Shown here: piece after piece, positions 11,505 to 22,721 of the stretch
Position numbering within the stretch: position 1 is the first letter of the stretch
How the letters are laid out: every line of letters starts with the position of its first letter
Origin: Rhizophagus clarus
Taxonomy: Eukaryota; Glomeromycota; Glomeromycetes; Glomerales; Glomeraceae
Length of the DNA stretch: 64,000 nucleotides
Reading direction: 5' to 3'
Assembly: GCA_015698045.1 (NCBI GenBank)
Contig: BLAL01000278.1
Span: forward strand, 992,001 to 1,056,000
The notes under the pieces: model-generated
Seen by the model: only the letters and a program-made list of their open reading frames with translations
What the model was told of the DNA's origin: nothing
Database searches by the model: none
Made by a program: the position numbers and the translations under genes

Positions 11505-14500
11505 TAAAAAATTAGACAAAGATTATTTAAATTCGTATTTTTCTTTTTATTTACTTTCTGATGGATTATGTAAATTCAGATTGTAACATGGCTTATATAT
11601 TTATATTTGCAATTAATCTTATCTGAGAAAGATAAACAAGGGATTTACTTCGAAATGTCGAACATTCTTATTTTAGCTCGTGACCATCCCCGAATATTTC
11701 TAATTTCGACACCATACCGATATGAAAACCTTCTTATTCTATTATCGACATGACATGTGAGTTTTTTCTCTACCGAAAATTTCAATTCCTAAGCAATGAA
11801 TTACTTCAAACGGAATATTTTCTAAATCTCATAAAAAGAAAAAAAATAAGCATAAATTGGATTGACAAATTTAATGAATGTAAATTTTTTTTAAATTTGA
11901 TAAAGGATTCACTAATTCTGCGAGAAGGAATTGATAATCGACGTAAAGATAATAATATTTCTCATTCAGTTTGGCTAAGTAAATAAATTAATTAAATAAA
12001 TGTAACCTAAAGTTACAAAAATAAAAAGCATTTCTGTTTGTCTGTTTTGTACTCTAATTTTTAGATAATAATATGGCCAAGCTGTCAAGAATTAGGTTGC
12101 ACAAGGAGTCACGAAAACGTGGCTGGAATTGTCTGAATTTTTGTCGAAATTAAAAGTGATAATTTAAGCAGCCAACAATGAATTTTCACGTGAACTATAA
12201 ATATGATAATTTCGACCGATTATTTTGTATTAAAACAATGTAAAGTGGGAATCTGAAAGTGGGGGATCGAGATTAGAATTTAATTGTACTAGATTAACTT
12301 GGATTTAAGGTTGTATGATCATGATACATGTTAAAATATTATGTATTTTAGATGATTTATTTTAACCCTTCTTTATTGAATCATGGCAGTATCTACGACA
12401 CCTGAAATAAAAATGGCTTTATTTACAACGTTATCAACAATATCATTGTCCGCATCGAAAATTATTTTAATTACCCTTATGGCATCGTAACATCTGAACA
12501 TCTGCCAGTGGTTGGCATTTTTCTGCTTTACAAGTCTTGGATTTGATGTATCCCGAAAACCGGAATGAAAACCGAATGATAACTGGTTTTATAATGAATC
12601 ACGTGAAAATTTTATATGATTTTTATGCAAAAAAAATTAAAGAAATATATTTGATAAGCTAGTATCCTCCCTCTGCAGTAAAATAAAAAATTTAGCGAAA
12701 CCAATAAAATTCTGTTGAAACCAATCTCTATTTTTTTTTTGGTAACGTGGTGGTATGTTCAACCTCTACATCAAAATCACATCGTACACAGCTTGTAATT
12801 GTGGATAGTTTGCTTGTGTGACAATTGATTCTATATATCTCGGTTTTGATTTTTTTTTTTTGCTATCCTGTTCGAAACCAAAGCAGACGAGCGTAAGCTT
12901 AGTTGAACTTACAAAGGGTGTAAGAAATTATTATTATAAGTTATATGCAGGAGTATTAAGATCTAATGGTACTTTCGCGACCACACAGATATTGGATCTA
13001 GTATTCCTGATTTTGTACTCCTATAAATACTCCGTCATTTGAAAACAGTTCGCGGATGTTGAAAATTTTTTGAAGTCCAAGGAATTGGTCTAACGTTCCT
13101 TAATACAAACAAGTGATTAAAAGTTTATTTAAGATTAGGGTAGGCCAAAAAATGTTGCAAGGTTTGTGTGGAGATGTTGAACAATTAAGTATTGTTGTAT
13201 ACAGTATACATTCAACAACGTAATTATTTTCTTAATACTTTATTCACTCAAACCATTTGTTTCTTTTTTTAGGACATCTTAGCTTAGAATTAGTGTTATC
13301 ATGCGTTCCGTTATCTACCGGCATTAGAATTCGTCTTTGGAACAATCTTTTAACGAAATGAATTAACTTCGACAATCAACCGAAACATGAAAAACCACAA
13401 TTTGGCAACTTCTCACCTTGTTTAGTATTCTTTTGTCAGATTTGAACTTTTCAAGATAATTTGCCTCCATTTTAATGATGCTGATTTATTGTCAACATTT
13501 GTCATGTCAGTAGAGATCAAGACATATCCACACTTTATGATTCGAAATTATTGGATTATGCGTCGACTGATGGGTAACCTATTAGTGCCTTATATTTCAT
13601 ATTCCCTTTCATTCCAGTTTCAATCGTATACTTATTTCAGCATTTTCGTGCAGAATTTTTTTCCAATCCTAATACAATTGTCAATGAAACGGATTCTCTA
13701 CACGCACTGTTAACTAGGAGAACTAATAAACAATGATCATTGTTGCTAAGGAATTAGAGGGGAAGAGAACTTCTAATATCTCAGCAGCAAATAAGGAAAG
13801 GAAGAAAATCTATAATTCAGAACTTCTTTATAGCACGAGAAGTAGTTGAAACTACATTCGGAGAGAGTATATTTCAAATTTGATTGAATAACTTTATTAA
13901 TCCGGTTAATCCGATTGTTTGTTGTAGAAGGATGTACTACGATATTACTTATTGATATGAATCTTGTTAACTGACTTAAGTAATTATAAGTATGAGAAAA
14001 CAAAAAGATTGAAGGTCATCTCACGCTAAAGACTATTCACAATGGGCGTACTTCATAGCGATATGACAGGACTGGTGTATGTACTCTGATCGACTTTTGG
14101 ATGGTCATGACTCATGGCGCTAAGGAAAGGAAGTTGTTTGTGATGAGGAATCTAACCTCGCCAAACTTGTGCTACAAACAACCCGTTAATCTTGGATTTG
14201 AATCTCTAAACCTCTATCACACAAAAAGCCACAATTTACTCGAATTCACATAAATTATTCGTGTCGTAGCTCTTTTTTCCAAGAAATACGATATTAACTA
14301 TAGATATTCGGATTTCAGCGACTTAATTGGCCAATTTTCTCAATCATTGTATCTACGCGTTAGCGTAAGAATTGTTATGTAATAATTTGTAGAGCTAGTA
14401 CAAACATCAATAATTATGTAATTCATAATCACCACAAGATAAAATAGAAACATTGTGTATTATTATCAGCATCTTGCAAAAAAATATATGTAGTGAATCA

Positions 14501-16740
14501 TTTTTAAGTATTAATAATGAAAATATAGCAACTAAATACGTTATTAAAGATTACCTGCATCGGGAATTTAGTTAGTATGATGTTAGTGTCTAGGATTGCG
14601 TTTCAGATTCCCATTGCAACGACAGCACAATTGCGGAAAGATTATTGCTTCTTTATTCTTCGATATCTTAAGTATATGGTTTATGATGCTTAGGATTGAC
14701 AAATGATAAAAAGTTCTGCTAAAGTTGATGTTATCTGACATCGCATTCAAACGTAATTATGACAAACAGCCATTTTATTCTATTCAGAATATCACTGTGA
14801 TGGTGATTCATTATATAATGAAAGAAAGGATGAATCATCTTTTGAAGAATCATTTGGAATTAGGTTGGATATCTGTTACATGAATTCATTCATGTCTCAT
14901 GAATTAATAATTTAGAAATAAATCTAGTTTTTTAATTATGATATATTGATTGTGACTACATGGCTAATTATAATGGCAAAAGTTGAATTATTGCGAGAAT
15001 TACCGAAATTAAATTCTAAAAGTTCTTTAGTTCCTAATCAAAAACATGACAGGAAATTTTCCCGAAGAACTGGCAGTGTTTAGTAATGTATTTATCTTTT
15101 AATCCCCTGTCGCACTAAGTGTCACTCATGATTACCTTCATACTAATTTTTGAAAATTGCAGGTGATTAGCTGAGTTTATAAGTGACCGAGAATCTTCCT
15201 TTACTTATTCCCCGGTCTCATATAGATAGCCGGGAAATCTCTAATTTTAGTTTAAAATAGTTAATCATATGTTATATTAATGAGTGACACGCTCCTGGGG
15301 ATTACTCATTTATTCCATGGGGAGGAAATAGGAATAATATGGTTTTTTTTCCCTTCGGGAAAAAAACCATAATATTCCTAACTCCCCATGGAATAAATAA
15401 TACGTATCATAGTTATGAGCCGAATACCTAATTTATCATAGACGAAGGTTAATAAAGCGTTTGTTAGTTACTCATATACTGTATGTGGACGTGTGCGTAG
15501 GTTAACAATTAACCGGAAATTTTTTTAAAAATTTACATTATGAAAAATAACGGAATCATGTATTTTTTAAACATATCAGAGATCAGTAAAGGAATATTAC
15601 TGCTATTCGTGCAGGTAGACATAGTGTTTGTTTTGAACGTCCAATTACCAAAACTGCGTTCCTTATTTTAATACTATCTTCTCATAGCGACTTAGCATCA
15701 CACAATATATTAAACTGGAAATCAATTTCAGACCATCTTTGTTGATACTTGTTATGGTTGAGACTCTTATTAAAAAAGAACAAGAAGTACAAAACATTTA
15801 TGATGAATTAGATGTTCGTTTAAATATGTGTGTTATAATAAAAAGAGCCTTTAATTTAGACCGTTCTCAATGAGTGATCTGATTGACCAAAAAAATCAGA
15901 ATGTATCAACAAACGAGCTAAAACCACCATTTTTCAATTGATCTTCTTCAATTGAAGGAAAAATCCTTATCATCATTTTAATTTAAAGTCATTTAAAGGT
16001 TTTTTTTATTAGACATAGAGAAGGCTAAGATCCGTTACGTAAATTTATGCTAAACTATAAAAAAAAGGCATGTTCAAGCTAAATCGACCTCGTTATTGGT
16101 TGTGATATTTGAACACAATGACATTAGATCTAATTGAAGGAGCCTTATGTTAAATGGTCATTATTTTTTTGCTTTATAATAAGATTTGAATGGCGTATAG
16201 ATTTACTTCATTCTCTAAAAACAATCAGCAAATTAATTAGTAAAATATAACTTCTATCGTACCACGGCAATTTTAATGGATCTAGTTTATTATCAATAAC
16301 TCATCATAGGGAAAAAAATTAGATAATATTTCTTTGACTAATTAACTACTCAACATCCAATGCATCATGAAGTTACTGCCACGACTGTCACGTCCAAAAG
16401 AGATCGTATTACATGACTTTAAATTAAAACTAATTATCATATCCGCGTTACAAAGAATGATGAATCTTAAATAATACAGTACGTAGCTTTTGATTTAGAC
16501 CAATAGGTAATGGTGTAAATTTCCAGGAATTTTAACTTTCTTAACAGTACATATCCAGTCTGGTGTCTTTATATGAAGTGTCATTATAACTATATTAAGA
16601 GACATACTTCTAAATTGTATATTAAAAAAAAAAAAGGAAAATAAATATATGGTTAATATTTTTATAACTATATACTCAACACGAATATTTAATGAAATCC
16701 TAAATCCTAAATCTTATAACGCCTACTCATCATCCCAAAT
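10984..16740. other. Gene-poor region with small ORF relics
   Basis: No gene is supported over 5.7 kb. Content includes an A-run at 11471-11501 and several short open frames without family resemblance. Among these are an ORF of 78 codons at 11750-11986 (Phe/Leu/Lys-rich), an ATG frame of about 37 codons near 14973 starting MAKVELLRELPKLNSKSS, and one of about 40 codons near 15754 starting MVETLIKKEQEVQNIYDEL. The last two have protein-like composition and may be exon relics. A long palindrome at 15309-15399 is listed separately. Confidence 0.4.
15309..15399. repeat. Long near-perfect palindrome with TTC(G) loop
   Basis: Two arms of about 41-45 nt face each other around CCCTTCGGG at about 15351-15359. 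The outer stem is TTTATTCCATGGGGAG against its complement CTCCCCATGGAATAAA. The inner stem includes TAGGAATA and ATGGTTTTTTT-type pairing. Differences are a 3-nt length difference in the arms, one mismatch, and one base in the T run. There is no ORF across it. It could be a MITE-like foldback, an snRNA-like hairpin or a replication-derived inverted duplication. Confidence 0.75.
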
Positions 16741-17400
16741 TTATATATGATTCTTGATCAATGTTGGATAGATGATGTGATCGTAAGAAAAAGTGATTAT
16801 AAGGATGGTCGGAAAATTTCGTGATTTTGAAGTTTCTAAACTATTAAGAACACCAGCATCAACAAGTATTTCATTTAATCGACCATTTGAATACATAATA
16901 GCAAGTTCATCGCTACCTCCAATTGAACTAACATCAATAAATACATTTGGAAATGTACTTCGATATGTTGTTTTTATCAATGCTTGTTTAAATTCATCCG
17001 CATCATCTATAAAAAAATGAAAGAATGTGTAAGTTCTATAATAGAATGTCCTATGAATGTTTTATGATCAAGTCTTGATATTAATACTAATATACCTCTC
17101 TTGTCAACTCGATTATCAAAATACTTGGTGAAACATGATACATTGAAAGTATATATTTTACCTGTCGTAAATACAGTATCTAAAAAAAAAAATTTATTTT
17201 AATCCAAGATCAAAAAAAAAAAAAAAATCAAAAACTAATTTTAAACCTTTCTACTTACGACAATAATAAGATTTACTGAAAATGACAACAGGAGACAAAT
17301 CATCAATTTCCAATTCAACTTTGGGTTTGTGGTTCAGAATCATAATGGTCTAATGTTTCTTCAAATCGTTGCGATATTTGGTTGACGATTAAAAGTACTG
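16741..17400 (-). pseudogene. Degenerate monothiol/dithiol glutaredoxin (Grx6/7-like)
   Basis: Three exon-like pieces can be read. At about 17290-17400 a membrane-proximal N-terminus (NQISQRFEETLDHYDS) shifts frame into LSPVVIFSKSYYC. At about 17115-17190 comes LRQVKYILSMYHVSPS, and at 16741-17010 DDADEFKQALIKTT followed by FPNVFIDVSSIGGSDEL, a clear glutaredoxin GSH-binding segment. The active-site CPYC/CPYS motif is not intact. The middle exon is in the glutaredoxin-like frame only if both flanking splice phases are ignored. Spliced normally, it is read in another open frame and the active-site helix is lost. Together with the N-terminal frameshift this marks a relic, or possibly a rapidly diverging copy. 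Confidence 0.65.
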
Positions 17401-17730
17401 TAAAATGAATGATTACTAATTAATTTTTTTTTTAAAAAAAAGGTAGGTTTAAAGGGATAATGAATAAATTGAATATAATGAACTTATAAAAAAAAATCAC
17501 TTATATCTGTAATTGCTAATGTTAGAGATAAATGATAAATCGTTTCAAAATAAAACAAAGAAAGAAAGAAAAAAATAAATTTACAATAAAAAAAAATAAA
17601 ATAATTTACAATATAATTTTTTTTAATAAAAAGGTTGGCCTCACACTTTTAAAAGTGATAATGTGAACTTATTTTAAAATTTCATTAATCATTTATTTAA
17701 AATATTGGGAAAAAAAATCAAAAATCAAAA

Positions 17731-17976
17731 ATTATAAATTTTTTTTTTTTTTTTTTTTAAGGTTCATTTTCAATTTTTTTTTTTTTTTTTTTTTTTTAGG
17801 TATGATTTTCAATTTTTTTTTTTTTTTTTTTTAAAGGTATGATTTTCAATTTTTTTTTTTTTTTTTTTTAAAGGTATGATTTTCAATTTTTTTTTTTTTT
17901 TTTTTTTTAAAGGTATGATTTTCAATTTTTTTTTTTTTTTTTTTTTTAAAGGTATGATTTTCAATTTTTTTTTTTT
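17731..17976 (+). repeat. Minisatellite: GGTATGATTTTCAA plus T-run, about 6 units
   Basis: Six consecutive units of roughly 35-40 bp consist of a conserved core (AAAGGTATGATTTTCAA) followed by 15-20 T. The first unit is slightly divergent (GGTTCATTTTCAA). The open frame through it is an artefact of the repeat. Confidence 0.85.
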
Positions 17977-18019
17977 TATATTCTGGGATCAGACCCGATC
18001 CTTAACATTGGTATCAAAG

Positions 18020-18222
18020 TTTAGTTACTGTATATATTTATATACAAACAAATCTTATTTACTGAATATAATCTAAAAAAAAAAAAAAATATTCTACAAC
18101 TCCGGCCGATCCTTAAATACATCACCGTTTAGTTACTGTATATATTTATATACAAACAAAGCTTATTTACTGAATATAATCTAAAAAAAAAAAAAAAGGC
18201 AAACATATTCTACATTTCCGGT
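18020..18222 (+). repeat. Direct duplication of an about 100-bp segment
   Basis: Two near-identical copies (about 18022-18105 and 18127-18222) share TTTAGTTACTGTATATATTT, an ACAAACAAA segment, TTATTTACTGAATATAATCT, an A-run, TATTCTACA and a TCCGG end. They lie just upstream of the Q/N-rich ORF and may form part of its promoter region. Confidence 0.75.
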
Positions 18223-18405
18223 TAAAACTATATTATTACATTATTACCATATAATAAAATATATAATATATATGTTGTTTGATGAATCTTATTTTTGTCC
18301 GTTATAAAAACGGTCCAAAATTTCCAAAATTTCTTCATCCAAAAAAAAAACTTCCTATTTATATAAAGTAAATTCATAAACCATAAACCTTGTTCAAAAT
18401 CAACC

Positions 18406-18855
18406 ATGAGTCAAAATACTTTACAAAATAATCAAAATGATTCCACTTTTACTGAGCTCGGTAATTTGCAGCCTATTGTTATTCAACCGGAACATTCTTC
18501 TTCAAATATTAATTATAACAATGTGCATGTCAACCCTTCCGATAATAATAATTTCCCAACATTTATTAACAATCACTTCGATCAACAAAGTACTTCTAAT
18601 GAAAGCATCGGTTCAACCTCAGTTTTCTCTCAGCATGGACCGCAACACTATGTTGATCCGCAGCAATCTGTTCCCGCTGAGAATACAATATTTAATATGA
18701 CTACTATCAACCCATCTCAATCTGAAATTCTTAGTTTTGATATTCCTGGGTTTAAAATTATCATCATACCTACCTTTTCTCAACAAGATAATACTTATTT
18801 GAATTATTCTTCTTCAGATATCATGAATACCCAATTTACTCAATTTCAACAATAA
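18406..18855 (+). CDS. Hypothetical Asn/Gln/Ser-rich protein, 149 aa
   Basis: An ATG-initiated single-exon ORF ending in a clean stop, preceded by a TATATAAAG box at about 18360 and a CAACC ATG context. I do not recognise it. The first 75 residues are Asn/Gln/Ser-rich and look disordered. A hydrophobic beta-like segment (ILSFDIPGFKIIIIPTF, residues about 105-121) is followed by a polar tail ending in Gln repeats. Composition is prion-like. Small single-exon proteins of this kind could be regulatory or assembly-prone, but no function is inferred. Confidence 0.6.
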   Translation: MSQNTLQNNQNDSTFTELGNLQPIVIQPEHSSSNINYNNVHVNPSDNNNFPTFINNHFDQQSTSNESIGSTSVFSQHGPQHYVDPQQSVPAENTIFNMTTINPSQSEILSFDIPGFKIIIIPTFSQQDNTYLNYSSSDIMNTQFTQFQQ

Positions 18856-21793
18856 ATTTTCTGAATTATGATTACATAACATATAAATTTAGTTACACAA
18901 TTTTTCTTTATTCTTTTGTTTTTTATATTTTTTTATTTTTATTTGTATTTTTTATATTGTATCAGTTGTATCGTTGTTATGTCATTTAAATAAAGTTATT
19001 TTTTATCCTTAAAATTATGTGAATAATAATTTCGGTTCATTACAAACGAAATAATTTCAATATTTAGGAAGAAATCATTTATTCATGACACAAATTAATG
19101 CTCGTGGTGGGACTTAATTTAATAATTCTTATTAAAGGATAGAATTTATAAGCTATTTTTCTGCCAATCATCCTCAAATTAGGTTAAGATAACTTTTACA
19201 GTGAGGTTACCGGTCGAATTATTTATAGCTTTAATAAAATAGAGAAATTGGTAATTTCTAAAAACCAAAGATAATAATTATATGTTCTCTTTTCATGCTT
19301 TATTGTTCTTGCATCTGACTCGTACGTCATAATACATGCACAAAACAAATTGTTTGATTAATAAATTTTGTGATAGGTTGAGAATAAAAATTTTAACAAC
19401 ACACAACTCGCAACTTTTTTCACTCTAAAGGGACAGCGTTACCACAGTTCCTCATCTTAGACGAGAGATGAAGTATAATAGAGTGCCATCTGGTAAAATT
19501 AAATTATGCAATATTTCTTGACATGAAAGAATAAACTGCGAGTTGTCTGCGTTGAAGACTAGACTATTGAGAAATACATGACAACTAAACAACTCAAAAT
19601 GTAATATATACTGGAAAAAGGAATATTTCAACACATGACTTCATATCTTTATTTTACGTACTGTAAAATGTAAATCGTATAATTTTGTACAACCTACGTT
19701 TATCAATTTCAAAAATGTTATGATCGATCGTCAGTTAAATCAAAGAAAGTCCAAAAGGAGATGATTATCTTTCATTATTATTAGAAGATTCAACCATCTG
19801 AAAGAGGAGAAGAACTTGGAGACGAAGTTTCGAGAGGTTCGATAGGAATAAAGCTGAGTGACGATCATCATAGGTTGATGGACCAGCAGGTAAAGGTAAT
19901 AATTCCGGGCATTCTAATGTTAAGATTCATTAGGGTCCTTTGTGTCTCAGCTCTAACATGTCCTTACATGTCAAGTTTATTAAGTGGTACTTATGTTTTG
20001 CCACCTACAAGTAAAAAAAAAAACTAACCGTAAGTATGGTAAGCATACTCCATACACAAAACTTCGTTTTTTTTTATACTATAAGCCCATTTCATCAAAA
20101 CTGTGGTCACATGACATTAGACGTATTCTTGTATTAATAATTATCCTTCATCCTTACTCAGGAAGGAAGGGAAAAGAAGAAAAGAAGAAAGTAAAAATAA
20201 AAAAAAAAAAATAAGAAATTTTGATTTCATACCGGGGGATACCAGTATCCTCTCAAATTTAAACTCCAATTCTTAGAAAATAATCAAATTTCAGTTTTAA
20301 AAAATTTTATTTACAAACTTTTTTTATTTATATTGCAAACTTCTTAAATTGAGTATAAATTAAAAGCAAATAAAGGCAAATTGATAAAGCAATAAACATA
20401 AATCTTATATGTACTATACTATAATTTAACTGTCAAATTTTTTTGATCAAAATAAGTGTCTCCGTTACCATTCTTTAAAGGACAATTTCGGGAGTTATGA
20501 TATCATGCTAAAACCTGTATTGCCATTGTTCTTCTTTATCCCCTTTGCATAGGACAAATTATCAGTTTAAACTTATCACAAATTTTTAGAACCCGTCGTC
20601 TGCAAATATTTTCTGGAACATTTAAATAAAGATTTCGTGGAAAACGGGAGATAATAAATGACGGTATGTATTATCTCTCTGCATATAATTTATGTTACAT
20701 GTCCTAATACCATCAACCTCTAGAATTAAGTACGTAACAATAAAGAAATAGAACTACTAGATACTGCACGCACAAGAAAAGTGAGAGAAATTCTGAGCTC
20801 ATTGAAGCGGAAACTTGAAAACGATGTAAGTATAGGAAAACGTCGCAAATTGCCCAGGTAAGGATGCATAACATTTATTTACATCTAGTCCATTATTGAG
20901 CTCATTGTTTCTTTATGGAATTTTTCGCATGTTTTCTAAAAAAAAAAGGTTCTCTCAAACTAATAACATCGAGATGCAAAACGCAAAACTCTGAAAACAG
21001 TAATGAAAGTGAGTGATTGATTGGATTGAAGAAGCTATTATAGATAAACTAATCGTGCTTGATCAAATGTACATATTTCATCTTAATACAAAAATTAGTG
21101 ACCTGGTTAAAGCAAATGTGTCATAAAATGCAACAACGTCCATTTATTCTAATGGTATACGATACGTCGATACGCCTAAATATGAAAAATAAAAATAAAA
21201 CTATTATATACAGTATAAAAATTATTTTATCGTATTTGATTGTATTTATTTGTATTATTAATCATAAATAAAAAATCTTTCGCCTGCTACCAATTCGTCT
21301 TGAGAAAATAATGCAAAAGATAATAAAAAAAAAAAAAGTGAGTTTTACTTTTCTTTAAAGAAGTCAGATTTGGAGCAATACATTTGTTAAAAGAATGGTT
21401 CAAGAAGAGTTCTCCTTAAAATTGAAACCAAATTGAATCAAAAATACTTTTCCTTATAAGCAGAACTGTCTTTCAACTTGGAATTAAAAACAAATACTTT
21501 CTCTTCAAAGAAAATAAAATAATAATTTTTTAAAAAAATATAGTTTTTCACCAAAAAAAAAATCCGGGAAGATAAGTTGTTTTCTAAAATTAAATTTATT
21601 TTAAGATTAACTATTAAAATATGATTGAATTATTTTTCAATTGATCAAAATAAATAATAATAATAAGAATAAGAATCGTGATATAAATTGTTATAAAGTA
21701 ATATTTATTTTGAACTGTGACCCATTTTTGTTGATAAATTCTCTTATACTAACAAGTAACTTTGACTTATACTCTTTTTTTTTCCTTTATTAA
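18856..21793. other. Gene-poor region with possible exon relics
   Basis: No complete gene is seen. A frame at about 20730-20861 reads DTARTRKVREILSSLKRKLE and ends KRRKLPR then stop, which looks like a terminal exon without its gene. A segment at about 19965-20030 recurs in inverted orientation near 38410-38478. The rest is AT-rich with short shadow frames. Confidence 0.4.
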
Positions 21794-22132
21794 ATGGCAA
21801 AGTTATTCGAGAAAACGGGAACTGTATGGAGGAGCTCAAGAACAATGTTCGAATTTGATCCGAACGATAATGTTACGTGGCTCAGATATAAGTTTGTAAG
21901 TTCAAAAAAAAGATCCGAACTTTCCGATGATTCGTGGACCCAAGCAATCAACTCTAAAGACTCTATGATAATAATTGATAAGTATAAAAAAAGTGAGTAT
22001 ATCTTGTTCTAATAAAGATACTCAGCTATGTTAAATATAAACTTAATTATTTCAAGGACCATGTTCCGGAGAGAAAGGCTTTGAGCGACAAACGATATTT
22101 GTCATATCATAGGAATATGATATGACATTATA
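21794..22132 (+). CDS. Hypothetical small protein, probably spliced
   Basis: An ATG ORF starts MAKLFEKTGTVWRSSRTMF and is open to 22012. A GTGAGT donor occurs at about 21992 and an AG acceptor at about 22058. Splicing there keeps the frame into RPCSGEKGFERQTIFVIS and a stop near 22112. Composition is protein-like (WLRYKFVSSKKRSELSDDSW). A further frame at about 22280-22468, RFYKGATAPEIYRQLQNALD continuing to FYRRN and a stop, may be a 3' exon of the same locus, but the intervening frame contains stops. No family recognised; the gene may be degenerate. Confidence 0.4.
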
Positions 22133-22721
22133 TTAGATTACAATAAGGATCTGGGTGATGATAAAAAATTTGATAACTTTGGTCGTTTGTATAACGAAGC
22201 AAATAAAAACAAAAAAAATTAAGAATCGATTAACTGTTTTAATTGAAAATTATGGGATGAAATATAAAGATATAATTTATTCCTTGATTATAAAGCATCA
22301 CGAAATAATAGAATCCATAAGAATAGATTTTATAAAGGCGCAACTGCACCTGAGATTTATAGGCAGTTGCAGAATGCCCTCGATTTATTAAATATAGCTC
22401 CGGATCTAACACAAGAATTTCGGAGAACGTTCGAAAGATGTGTGAGATCCTTCTATAGAAGGAATTAATCCTTAATGTTTTTTATTTTGCTCTTTTTTTT
22501 TGTAATTCTTAACCTTTCTTAGAAAAAATCAAATATACTTTTGAATATATCATCATTTAATATTAATTAATTATTTTAATTTTATAGAGTTTTACATGGA
22601 GTTTTTGTTTACCATTGACATTATAAACATTAAAATTTTAAAATATGGTCAAAACTCAAAAGGAAATATTTTGTAAAAAAGTCAAGAATTTCTGCTATAA
22701 ATGTGACCAAATAATGATCTA

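Noticed and set aside
11240..11515. 91-codon ORF ending in a poly-Lys run
   Set aside because: The C-terminus is a translated poly-A tract; no protein-like conservation visible.
17731..17976. Regularly spaced repeats resembling a CRISPR array
   Set aside because: Spacers are homopolymer T runs and the context is eukaryotic; it is a minisatellite.
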